Below are positions 1 to 10,570 of a stretch of 64,000 nt of DNA, one piece after another. The first letter of the stretch is position 1; every line of letters begins with the position of its first letter. Location of the stretch: positions 2,294,001 to 2,358,000 of the forward strand of contig OZ005694.1 in NCBI GenBank assembly GCA_963930775.1, read 5' to 3'. The DNA comes from Cliona cf. orientalis (lineage: Eukaryota; Porifera; Demospongiae; Clionaida; Clionaidae). The notes beneath the pieces are model-generated. The model searched no databases. It was not told the DNA's origin and saw nothing but the letters and a program-made list of their open reading frames with translations. The position numbers and the translations under genes are program-made.

Positions 1-1145
1 ATCAGTGCCAAAACTGGTGGGTCATATTAACCTAAAATATGCTATCTCATGATCAGTAGTACTCACTTATATAGTTATACATGTATGTGAATCAATAAAA
101 TGCTGATATAAAATCACCATTATTATTCTTTTGTTCACCTACCATTGTTACATGATGAGGATCGTTTCCGTAGCATCGATAAATACTGCTTTCAGAATCT
201 AGCTATATCTATAGCTATTATACTTGGATTTATCTAATCTAAGTACATTGTACGTGATTTATCTCAATGATTTTTCAGAACTGGATAGCAGTATTGAGAT
301 TACTATGAAAACAGTTGCTGAAGTGATATCGTTCTCAGTTGCTCTGCATGAATAAACGAAGATTCTCTAGTCATCCTAGTCTAGTCGAAATGTCGGCAAG
401 TTTTACCGAACAGTTAAGTTGTCCGAAAAGAATCTTCATTTATTTAAAACAGTTGCTATCACATAACAATGGCAAGTGAAGAAAAGGATCTGATCATTTC
501 TTATAGCTAGGCATTTTTTGTTGACTATAGAAGCAAGTGCAACTCATATTTAGGTTAATATAGCTATGACCCACTGCCTTTTGCAGTGATATAATATATA
601 CATTATACAGCTGCATGGTCAAGCGTGGGTGGTAGAAAGACCTGCTCCTGACCAATCAGATCACAGCATTTGCTACAACTAGGATTTAGGTATGAATGTC
701 TAAGTGATGAGGAGTCCCCCACTAAATCACTAATGAAGATCAGAAACCGAAATCAATGACCAATAATTGGTCATGGTTACCATCTTCCCCCAGTGGGTAT
801 TATAAAAATTCTAATTACAGCGACAAAAACATATAATTCAGAATTGCGCTTGGCACTCCCATTAGAATTAGCTACTTAAGGCGCCAATTTTATATCTCTG
901 ACTGTACTTTGGTGCTCGCTTTAATTAGAACAACATTAATATTATTTAAAGTGGCATTTACATTAGAGCAGTGCTGTAATTGAACTTTTGCAGGAGTAGA
1001 CACTGTGTAGCAGGGCACTTAGAGTCAGTATAGCTAAACATCCGTTATGATTCCCAGATCACTGTACCAACTGGGGTCAGATGTGCACTGACATGCAGCA
1101 AGACCACGCCACTGTTTGTTGTGGCATCTACATCTCTCTACCTGT
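1..1145. other. Intergenic, no gene recognised
   Basis: AT-rich sequence with no convincing exon. Positions about 645-692 hold a stretch (a CCAATCAGATCA core, then a TTGCTACAACTAGGAT-type end) that recurs near 52870-52915 and 53725-53775, where it ends the tails of foldback repeats, so it is a fragment of that interspersed repeat. Confidence 0.5.
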
Positions 1146-1263
1146 GGCTTCTTAGTATCTATTTCCCATATAAACTTGTTAATAAACCTGTAAATTTTTC
1201 ATATAAACCTGTAAAAAAATTGTTGCCTATATATGGTTAGGATTGTTGCTAGGCAGCAGTTTA
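1146..1263 (-). repeat. Tail of foldback repeat, reverse orientation
   Basis: This stretch is the reverse complement of the tail that follows the foldback repeat at 53098-53233 (compare 53280-53360): the repeated ACAGGTTTATAT motif and CCTAGCAACAATCCTAACC are shared. It continues at 2183-2234 after an inserted element, so tail and foldback 2235-2378 form one copy split by a later insertion. Confidence 0.75.
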
Positions 1264-2182
1264 GCGTAAAGTGCCAATTATCGACATACGGTTTTCTCCC
1301 GCGTGTGCTGTTGCTTAGGAACATCGCCTGAACTTCGAACTTGGACCAAAAGGTAGGGGGTCGCCAGGGCTACAAGTACCTAAAGTCTCAGGGGGCTGCC
1401 TATCAAAATACGTCTGCAATGGCAATTTTAGCTTATAATTGCGAATGCCAGTTATCAACAGTCGGTACGTATTATCGGCACACCGTATACTTTCAATACA
1501 ATCAATTATCGTCACTTGGAGCTTTGTCATCACAGTGCATGCAATCCAAGAGTAAGAAAATTATATAAAAAAATACTAGCAGGTGCATAATCATGAGCTC
1601 TAACCAGTGGCGTAGCCAGGGGTGGGCCTAGTAGGGCCAGGCCCGACCAACTTTGTTCTAGTAATGCTTACTACTTAACCATTGATCGTGTCAGCCTCTC
1701 AATTCTATGAGAATAGGGCAGAAATAATCCAGATTGTAGGCTATAGATTGAGATTCAGCACTGTTAATTTGGGGTGTGGTCAAACCTATCGCTACAAGTG
1801 ACCATTTATCATATTTGTGCCCTACCAGACTCCTAGCTCTAGCTACGCCACTGGCTCTAACTACTGAGACAATTTCATGTTCATAGGTGAGCTTGTTCGA
1901 TCTTTATCGTTTTTTCAATCTTGGCAGAAGCGTCTCGGGAACGGCACCATCGCGTCTTTGCCCCTGTATTGAGAAAGTAAGATACTGTGAGGGTCATCTT
2001 ATCACAAATGAAGCAAAACTTACCTTCAAAAGTCCAGCCTGAAGCACAGAAGCGAGTCGCGATCGACCACGCGAAGTTATTATTAAACGCGCCACGCCCA
2101 CTGCCTATACTAAGGCCCTATGTCGATAATCGATACCCGTATTTCCGATAGTTGATACCTGTCGGTAATTGGCACATTACGC
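1264..2182. mobile_element. 919-bp TIR element with TA target duplication
   Basis: The ends are near-perfect inverted repeats of about 23 bp (GCGTAAAGTGCCAATTATCG at the left; GCGTAATGTGCCAATTACCG on the complement of the right end). The element is flanked by TA at 1262-1263 and 2183-2184. Removing it plus one TA restores the sequence seen at the empty site in the related copy near 53280. No transposase is visible inside, so it is non-autonomous. TA duplication suggests a Tc1/mariner- or PIF-like mobiliser; the superfamily is not certain. Confidence 0.75.
1605..1853. mobile_element. 249-bp hAT-type MITE nested in the 919-bp element
   Basis: Starts CAGTGGCGTAGCCAGG and ends with the inverted counterpart CTACGCCACTG. 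It is flanked by a perfect 8-bp duplication GCTCTAAC at 1597-1604 and 1854-1861, the hallmark of hAT elements. Its left end, with a subterminal GGGCC...GGCCC pair, resembles the left end of the autonomous hAT element at 10571-13406, which may be its mobiliser. Confidence 0.88.
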
Positions 2183-2234
2183 TATATGTCAAGCCTATTC
2201 ATGGGCATTAAAATTGCTGCTAGGATCTAAAGTT

Positions 2235-2378
2235 GTTAGACACTGTTTAGCTGGTTTCTACGTGATTTAGAAGACCTTAGGGCTCAGTAGAACCCTCGCT
2301 TTGCTTGGGATTCTACATATATAGAGCCCTTTGGTCTTCTAAATCATGTAGCTAGAAATCTCCTAAACAGTGTCTAAC
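2235..2378. repeat. Foldback MITE (GTTAGACACTGTTTAG family), copy 1
   Basis: Nearly the whole segment is a palindrome: GTTAGACACTGTTTAG at the left and its complement at the right, with inner arms containing GATTTAGAAGACC. Related copies lie at 47567-47686, 52579-52714 and 53098-53233. Confidence 0.85.
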
Positions 2379-2879
2379 TATTATATTATTATAGTAGCTA
2401 TAGTATCCCATACATGTAATAACTTGCAATTTCGAGTCCACATGGGTGCTTACCCAGGATGATTATATTATACAAAATTACAAAAATGTTCCATTTATCA
2501 TCATTCAGACAAAAAAATGGGAAGATTTTGCACCATTTTTCATGCAATCCTGCAATGTTTTGTTAGTGTACGTGGGATCAGTTTATACATCAATCCTGCA
2601 AACGGGTCAGTGTGATGCTTTAAAACACAATACCATCCCATATCAGTATACATTTTGACATTCAGTATCAGAATAATAATATTATTATTATGAACCTGAA
2701 AGTGGTCGATTACATTTGCAAATCAAACAAAATGAAGTATAAAATTCTGTTCTTTTTTTCCCAAAATGATCTTTTCAAAATCAAGCTAAATGATGATAAA
2801 AGGTCAACCAACATGAAAGTCAGCCTTCCTTTGCGATCTTCCACAAAATAGCTCCTTGGACTCCAGAGACCAACAGCAA
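2379..2879. other. Intergenic, no gene recognised
   Basis: AT-rich sequence with only short open frames. A GTGCTTACCCAGGATGATTATA-like patch near 2448-2468 recurs near 3360, so it is repeat-derived. Confidence 0.4.
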
Positions 2880-3190
2880 GGAAAACAAAGGACTTGAGAT
2901 TGATTTCAAGCACCACGATTGAAAGCCAGAGTACATATATAATATAGCTACAAGGAAGGCAAACAAAGGACTTGAAATTTCAAAGACCATGATTGAAAAT
3001 TAATATTATTACAAGGAAGGCAAACTGAAGGACTTAAAATACCATGATCAAAAGTTTATAATTATACAAGGAAAAGCAAAGTAAAGAAATTGAAATTTCA
3101 AAGACCATAAGCATGATTGAAATTGTGGATACAGCTGCATGCAGGCACAGCAAGCTAAAGGACTTGAAATTTCAAAGACCCCCAATGGAA
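2880..3190. repeat. Degenerate tandem repeat, about 60-70 bp unit
   Basis: Four to five diverged units share an ACAAGGAAGGCAAAC, AAAGGACTTGAAATTTC, AAAGACCATGATTGAAA order. Unit length varies because of AT-rich insertions. No coding sense is apparent. Confidence 0.65.
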
Positions 3191-4069
3191 TAATAATCAT
3201 ATTGGTCACTAATTTAGGTTGCTGATCTTGGCATTAGTGATTTAGTGGGGGAGCCCTTGTCAACTAGAGATTCATACAGTATCATAGTGTAGTATCCTGC
3301 GTACATGCCCAATTGCAAGAGCACTTGAACAACTTGCAATTTTTGGTCCTTATTATGGGTATTTATCCAGGATAATACAGCTATTACATTGGCACATGGG
3401 CACTCACCCCCTATTAACATTAAGGCAACTCTGTGATAATATAGCAACAACCCCAAATCTTGATCTGGATTTTTTAATAATAGATCACTGTTGCAACAAA
3501 ATAATAGAGCACCTTATGTTAATGTGATTTAATAATAATTATGCACTCAGTAACAATTTACTTTTTTGCGGTTATTAGGTAATTATGAGGTAATCTATAA
3601 GGTAATTACGAGAAAATTCAGGGCCTCGATGGAGCCCTTCTGGGACTTGAAATTCAGTGAAATATGTAGAGTATCTTGCGTGTGTATCCAGCGAATACCT
3701 TATAAGCAGCGTGTTGCCTTCTCTGACGAGCAGCGACGGCCGAACTTCATGCGTTCTCTAGGCTGACGTAATCCCGCGGATAGCCCTGCGCTGTATATAG
3801 CACACACCATGAGCAGCGTGCCGCCGGACCAATCTAGCTGTACTGCGCTGTTGAGTTCTTCTTAGCTTTGAAATTTGTCACTATCGAGGTCCAGAGACAC
3901 TCTCAGATTCCCAATGATCCGTATGGATCCAAGGCTAGTCACTGCGACTGAGGCGCCTGCATCGAACTGTACCCACTATATTGACGACCTTTACCACATA
4001 CACCATTTCAACTATGCAGCTACTGAGTGCATGGTCAAGTGTTCATAATATTGAAATTCACTTTTCATA
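3191..4069. other. Intergenic with a GC-richer patch at about 3620-4020
   Basis: No gene recognised. From about 3620 to 4020 the sequence is richer in CpG and GC than its surroundings and holds a 45-codon open frame (3914-4051, plus strand). This could be a relic first exon or a displaced promoter region, but there is no recognisable domain and no clear splice partner. Confidence 0.3.
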
Positions 4070-4230
4070 GCAGTCCAAACATTAAGATGCATGAGGGAGA
4101 GAAAGAAAGTCTTCATTTTTTTCACTATAGTATCAGCTCTATTTTTGTCGATGCAATGTTTATCGAGAAGGAGCATGCACAGACGCGCAGCTAGCGAGGT
4201 TCAGTAGCATTGACCTATTACAAGTATAGC
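4070..4230 (-). pseudogene. 5' remnant of the beta-helix/multi-TM gene family
   Basis: Matches the start-codon region and upstream flank of copy C (22750-22805, continuing at 32549-32650): the complement of the MKTF start region, the TATCAGCTCTATTTT segment, GAAGGAGCATGCAC and TACAGCTGGTCA all occur in order. Only the signal-peptide start and 5' flank remain. A MITE follows immediately at 4237. Confidence 0.7.
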
Positions 4231-4236
4231 TGGTCA

Positions 4237-4600
4237 CAGTGGCGGATCCAGGGGGGGGTGCATGGGGTGCTATTGCACCCCCCTTGGGCTAGACACTGAG
4301 TCAGCAATTAGCCTATTGCACTGGCATGATGCTGCTGCCTAGTGAATCTCACTCACTATTAATTATACAAACCATTTTCTGTTGATATCATATCATAAAT
4401 AGACGAACACAAACGTTGATCGACAGTCTTCTCAACAAGTATCCATGAACTGTGGCTAAAATTTCTATTTAAAGAGCACCGTCACGCCCAATTGTGGGCG
4501 TGGCTCATTAAAAAGGGGCGTGGTCCAAAATTTTTCGCGCGCTTCGCGCGCATTTACTTATCTGAGCACCCCCATTCCAGAGATCCTGGATCCGCCCCTG
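4237..4600. mobile_element. 364-bp MITE, CAGTGGCGG termini, 5-bp TSD
   Basis: Termini CAGTGGCGGATCCAGG and CCTGGATCCGCCCCTG are inverted repeats. The direct flank GGTCA is repeated exactly at 4232-4236 and 4601-4605. Two other insertions with CAGGGG-type ends (34981-35312, 36480-36858) also have 5-bp duplications. A 5-bp TSD with these ends fits a hAT5-like group, but that assignment is inference. Confidence 0.85.
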
Positions 4601-4773
4601 GGTCAGATGTGGGTGATAGAGAGATTAAGAATCCACAACATAAATAGCTAGTGATAGCTAAAACTAGCATGTAGCTAACCTATAGACAGGGGTGGGCAAG
4701 CGAACTGAAACAACGAGCCAAAGTTACAAAGGAAAGTTCTACTGCAGAGCCAATGCCCATACACAGCACTGAT

Positions 4774-4817
4774 GATCCCCCCCTCCCCCCCCCTCCCCCC
4801 CCCCCCCCCCCCCCCCC
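4774..4817. repeat. Poly-C tract
   Basis: About 40 bases of almost pure C with a few T interruptions. Its length is likely unstable in assemblies. Confidence 0.9.
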
Positions 4818-6379
4818 AAAGCTTCATATGAAATATTACGGGGGCTGGCAAAAGTACTCAGGATGATTATTAGCTATCCCTTCTGCTTGAGAAAAGAGCA
4901 TACTTGATGAAATATCCCTTGAGCCTCGTATTGTAGCTAAATAGCTAGCTGATATTCTTCAATTGATTACACAAATAAAAATAATACCTAAAGGCAGTGA
5001 CAAATCTAGCTTAGTGTAGTTAATACATTATTGTCAGATCTTAGCCAAGAGCCACAAGAAATCCTGGTAGAGCCACAATTGGCTCTTTGGCTCCCATTTG
5101 CCCACCCCTGTATAGAGGGTGTGCAAATATTAAGTAGGCGTTAATTATAATAATGGTGACATTGTAGCTATATTCAGTTTTTATAATTTTGTTATTAAAT
5201 TTAATTTTTGTGCTTAGCATCATGCATCCTTGAAGTATCCCACCTATGATACAGATCAAAGCTACCACCGGGGCAATGTACTGTAAATTAGGGCAATAAT
5301 AATTATCATGATAATTATTGATATCCCTATGGCACAGTGAGTATATGTACCAGCTGCCAGTGACACCACTGGCCTCAATTTGTGATCTGGGCAACATACA
5401 TCTACAGTACAAATTCATACACACTACTAATGGAGAGTCATATGTAGCTAGTCCACATGTACCAGTGCACATCTGGCCCCAATTTGTGATCTGGAAAATA
5501 TTTTGACCACCAAGTGTCCTGCTATACAGTGTCTACTACCCACTGAGAGAAAATTTAGGAAGATGGTCACAATTAACCATGACAAAATTTAGGTTCCTGA
5601 AGGTGTTTGATCTTGGCATTAGTGATTTAGTTGGGGAATCCTTGTCAAATTTAACTTTGACTACATCCAACATACTTTCTACAAAATGAGCATACTTGTA
5701 CCAATATATTATGTCAAACAAATACGGAGTAGATTTACATCTACAGTACAAATTCAAACATACTACCAACAGAGATGCTTAAAATAAATAGTTCATAGCT
5801 TTTCTCATAGTTGGTCATGAATGTATATTAAACACACAATACGCATGCATACACAAACATGCACACACTGCATGCACGTAGCGTGACACGCACGTACACA
5901 CACACACACACACACGTAAGCAACGTATGTCATAAGACTCAATCACTTTCAGCAGCTTCCTCGGTTTACTGTTCTCTATTTCAGTGAAACATTGGCAAGG
6001 AAGTGCTGCTTGACTACTAAAATTAATCGAATACAATATGTCATTCTGAGCTAATAAGGCCACTATTGGTTGAAAATTAGTTTTTCATCCCCCGCCCGCA
6101 TGGAATTTTGCCCCTGCTTCAATCTCGTCATTATGCCATTATAGTAATAATGCTACTACGCATGCACAGATCTGCCTTCTGAGATATCTGACCACGCTAG
6201 TGTTGCTTCTTTGTGTATACATTTAAGGATCAAGAAGTGTTTACATAGCACATTTCCTGGAATGCACTAGAGTAGCTAATTAAAATAATGGCATAATGGT
6301 AATGTACTGCCCGCCCACATACAATAATTCTGGGAAAGTCCCTGATGAGAAACTACTATTCAACAAATAGTGGCCTAAT
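4818..6379. repeat. Flanking-sequence duplicates of the gene-family units
   Basis: No intact gene. Segments here recur beside the family copies. About 5335-5500 (CCCCAATTTGTGATCTGG and neighbours) matches 16260-16330 and 32760-32830. About 5785-6030 (a CA/TG-rich stretch, then CAGCAGCTTCCT and AAGTGCTGCTTGACTACTAAA) matches 7005-7200 and about 19205-19240. These are 5' and 3' flanks of duplicated gene units, so the array once had more copies than now carry coding sequence. Confidence 0.6.
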
Positions 6380-6735
6380 GACTAGTGCAAAACCGTACAA
6401 TTATTATTCCTCAAAACTTTAAGCTATACACAGTAGCTTGAAAATAAAATTACTAACAACTAGTCATATAAAATATTATTATTAGTAGCTACCTACTAAT
6501 AATTATACTACAGAGATCAATGAAAAAGTAAAATTGAGTTTGTAGCAGAAAAATTATCCCTCAAATATTTTCAGTTAGAGTTTATTTTGGTATCTGCTTC
6601 ATTTTGTGTATTTAGCGGAAACTGGCATGGTAATGGGCTGAGGAGTATAATTGATCAGCCCTTCAAGTTCAGCATCTTCAATTCGCTCATGAGCGATGTC
6701 ATCATCATTGATCTCACCTTGGCAATGCAACTATT
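6380..6735 (-). pseudogene. 3' remnant of the beta-helix/multi-TM gene family
   Basis: The 3' flank shared with other copies (ATTATTCCTCAAAACTTTAAG through CTGCTTCATTTTGTGTATTTAGC) leads into the complement of the conserved C-terminal tail, residues DIAHERIED (about 6655-6700). Homology stops near 6720. The rest of the gene is missing. Confidence 0.7.
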
Positions 6736-7693
6736 AATGACACAAAGGTGATAGCATTCCAAGGGCATTGAAGGTGCTTCTAAAGGCCTGAGGGTCTCTT
6801 AAGAGTGTAGATCCCATTCATGATTGGATGAAGTATTAAAAACATTGCGACTGTAACCATGATGGCATGAAAAATAATGTAAGATCTTGTGAATGTGGTT
6901 CAAGTGCCGTCCTGACTGGAACATAATAATGGTGATATTGTAGCTATATATATTCAGCTTTTATAATTTGCAGGATATAGCTATACTACTTATAAGTAGT
7001 CCATAATTTTCTCAGAGTTGGTCACATATTAAAAACATAACGTGCATGCACATACAAACATGCATGCATGCATGCATGTACGCATGCACACACACACACA
7101 CACACATCATAAGACTCTATTGCTTTCAGCAGCTTCCTTGGTTTGCGGTTCTCTACTACAACACAACATTGGCAAGGAAGTGCTGCTTGACTACTAAATT
7201 TCGATGTTAAAGTATTTTCGGACAGAATGGCTTGTGCGAAATTAAACGCACGAAATACATACACAATATTAACGACAATACAGTACAGGGTCGCTTGTCC
7301 AAAAAATATTTAACGCGAAAAATTATCGCATGAAATATTTTAGACACAAAATATTTGTGATTTATGGTAGAATATAATATCTTTGCTAATAATGACTAAC
7401 AAATTCTTCTTTTATCTTTGTGCAAAAGCATGCAATTAGCTATTATTCCTCAAAACTTTAAGTTATACACAGTAGTAAAAATAAAATTGCTTCATGAAAG
7501 GGGGAGGATTCATTAACAACTAGTCACACAAAATTATTTAGTAGCTATCATTCTACTAATAATTATACTATAGAGATCAATGAAAAAATAAATTTATATT
7601 AATTTTGTAGCAGAAAATTATCACTCAAAAATATGTACAGTATGGTTATGTGCTTTATTTTGTGTATATAACAGAAGCTGGCATGGTAATGGG
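6736..7693. other. 3' flank of the split family gene
   Basis: No separate gene seen. The stretch contains a CA/TG microsatellite (about 7045-7106) and sequence shared with the flanks at 5785-6030 and 14920-15110. It probably includes the 3' UTR and polyadenylation region of the minus-strand gene ending at 7694. Confidence 0.5.
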
Positions 7694-10570
7694 TCAAGGA
7701 GTACCATTGATCAGGGGTTTAAGTTCAGGATCTTCAATTCGCTCATGAGCGATATCATCATCATCAATAATGCCATGGCCTTGATTTCGTCTGCACCTCC
7801 AACCAGCACTGAGACAAGGCTTGATCAAACTCCACACAACAATGACACAGAATTGAGCAAAGGTGAGTCCAATTGATACCATAAGCAATTTTGACCTTGA
7901 TTCGGTAGATTCCCACCTGTACAGAGTTCCAGAACTCAAGACAATAAGGTTCAGCAAGGTAGAACTTTCTAGAACTCTCACGTCTACTCGCTTATAAACA
8001 TTTTTGATTGATATGAAATAAAATAAGAAGGCTGTGAACAGAAATAGTGCAAACACATTCAATTCTGGGTTATATACTGAAGTTACTGTCAATAGAACAA
8101 GGAGTAGTCCTCGAACAAGAAGCATTGTTCCAAACCAGTATCGGTGCTTATCCTTCAAAGGAGAGAAGTAAGCATCATAGACAGGAGCTAGCTTGTTGAT
8201 CCACTTGAGTGGCCTTAAATGAGACACTCTCCTCAAAGGCTGAATGAACAGAAGCATGAGTGTATAGGGAAGCCACAAGAATATAAAAGTAGCAATGGCT
8301 GCTACAAAAAGATAAATGTGAGGGTGCTGGCAGTAGTGTAGGTTTCCATCGATGTACCACACAGCATAGGAGGTGTTCTGTGGGTACCGTGCTATCACGG
8401 CAACTGAGGTGGCATCTATCACAGTACGAAGGAGCTTCATGTAAGATAGAAGGAAGAGTGTGGCTAGAAGAGGAACGGCTCTGCTACCAATGAGATTAGT
8501 GAGGCGAGAGGAGTAGCGGCAAGCAACAATGATAACACCAGCAATGGCCCAGATGTAGAATGGGAATAGAAACTGCAGCCATGTCTTCCAATATGCATCC
8601 AGTCCAACAAAAAAGCAAGTCTCGATTCCAAAATCCAAGTTGAGCCAGGCAATAAAAACTTGAAGAAATGTGAATAAATAATCTGCTCCGGTGTCTGAGG
8701 GAAAGAGTATTATCTTGTAGGCCCATACAATGTTAGCATAGAAGATGACTCCATTAATGAGTCCTTGAGTGGCAGTGAGGTTGAGTGCAAGGATAGAGAA
8801 CACAAGGAGGACACCAGCAGCAGCGAAAGCAAGCAGGAGCGCCACGTTATGACTGTTGGGACATTTAATGCACCGAGAAGATCCAATTGCATGGCTAAAG
8901 TTGTCCATGCAGGCACCACACAGGATGCCGGTTCGGTTGGAGGCACACTGCTTGCTAGGATTATCTCCTATGTTGACTGTCTTGTTACCAGATTTGCAGT
9001 AGAGTAGAGGACAGAATCTGTTGTACATGATACCAGTGCTATGATCCTCATTGAATATTGCATTTACCCATGCAGTATCATTCCACTGAAGGAGACCAGT
9101 TTTGTTTTTCACTAAACAACTGAAGCCATTGTTAGCCAAGACAGGATAACAGCTGCATGTGGTTTTATCATGATTTAGAGTCAGTCCTGGAGGGCAGCCT
9201 GAGAGTAAGGTGATATTAATGAAAATAGGGGATGTTAGGAGGTCATTGTATATGCACCCAGACTGATTATACGAATTATAATGAGATATTTGACTCTTGA
9301 TCACATTTTCATAGTGGAAGATATCATGTTCTGTTGATTCAATGCTAATCAAACCAGATACTGGCAGAGGTGATGTTTGCAACAGTAAAAATTCATAATC
9401 ACGTTTTGAGTAAACTGTATAGTTAAAAGGAACACATTTTTTACTGTCGAATACCAGTTGGGATTTATCTCGAGAATCTGGATAAAGGGATCTGGCATGG
9501 ATCGTACCAACTGTAGTGCCAAAATCATAACCCACTATACATGCAGGTAATGTGATGGTTTCACCACGATAAACACTAGTATTAGTGAAAATATATGAGA
9601 AATTAGCACACTGTGGTTTACCATTGGAGTCACAGAGACACACACGCTGAGGCCCAGAGGATACCGGAGATAGGCTCGTATTGAATTTGATGCCAGAATC
9701 AAAGGAGATATTAATGTATCCATCAGGTTTTTCACCTTGAATCAAACAGTGAGGTTTTCCTTGCTCATTCACATAGCCTATGAAACCTCTAGAACATGAG
9801 TAATCCCTTACACTTGCTCCATAAATGTGGTGACCAATACCATATTGAGCATAGTTTGTTATAAAAGATACTTTAGCGGAGTAGTCTGTGATCATGAATA
9901 TACAAGGTAGTGAAGACTGAGAATACGCTGCTCCACCAACATCAAATGCTGTGTTGTTAATAAACTGAATACTCGACTGATACCCCACTGTGGTCATGAG
10001 TAATGATGGCATGGTACTATAGAGAGCACCTCCTTGAAATGCTGAGTTGTTGAATATAAGTAATTTGGAATAATTGCCAACAATGATAGCGGGGTGGACA
10101 CCTGCTTCAATATAAATTGCACCACCTTTCACTTGTGCTAAATTCGCAACAAAATTTACTGATTTATTGGTGTTGATGATAATGGAACTATAAGTAAATA
10201 TTATTGCTCCTCCATATGTTGCTCTATTGCGGTAAAATTCAATACCACTTGTATTCACGTGAACGGTTGAATTCAGTAACCTTAGGGCTCCACCGCTTAA
10301 GGCATGGTTGTATATAAATGTCATGCATGATTCAACACCTACAGTAATCATCCCATCCTGTATTGACACTGCTCCACCTAAAAAGTCAGCAGAATTATTC
10401 ATAAACACTACCCTTGCTTTAGCACCAATGTGCATTGTTGCATAATTCCCCGACACTGCTCCTCCATAATTGTTACATGTTAGGTTGACAAAGTACACAG
10501 TTGCACCTGTTGTGATTTTAAGTGAAGATTTGAGCTCAGGGTGAGTGGTTTCTAGATACACTGCTGTACC
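7694..10570 (-). pseudogene. Beta-helix/multi-TM membrane protein, 3' part, split by hAT insertion
   Basis: An open frame of more than 950 codons encodes the C-terminal part of a large membrane protein. In order: repeated GGAV/GGAI motifs spaced about 20-30 residues (right-handed parallel beta-helix like chlamydial Pmp repeats, Pfam Chlam_PMP); a Cys-rich stalk with CPPGLTL, a CxCYP and a CGACMDNF motif; then from about residue 575 nine or ten hydrophobic spans; and a cytosolic acidic tail (DDDDIAHERIEDPEL). The upstream part of the same exon lies at 13407-14164. The joint is interrupted by a hAT element, but removal of the element and one 8-bp duplicate restores one uninterrupted frame of about 1,210 codons. 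The ATG at 10573 is internal and partly outside the host sequence, so it is probably not the native start. Function unknown; a surface receptor or adhesion role is a guess from topology. Confidence 0.85.
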
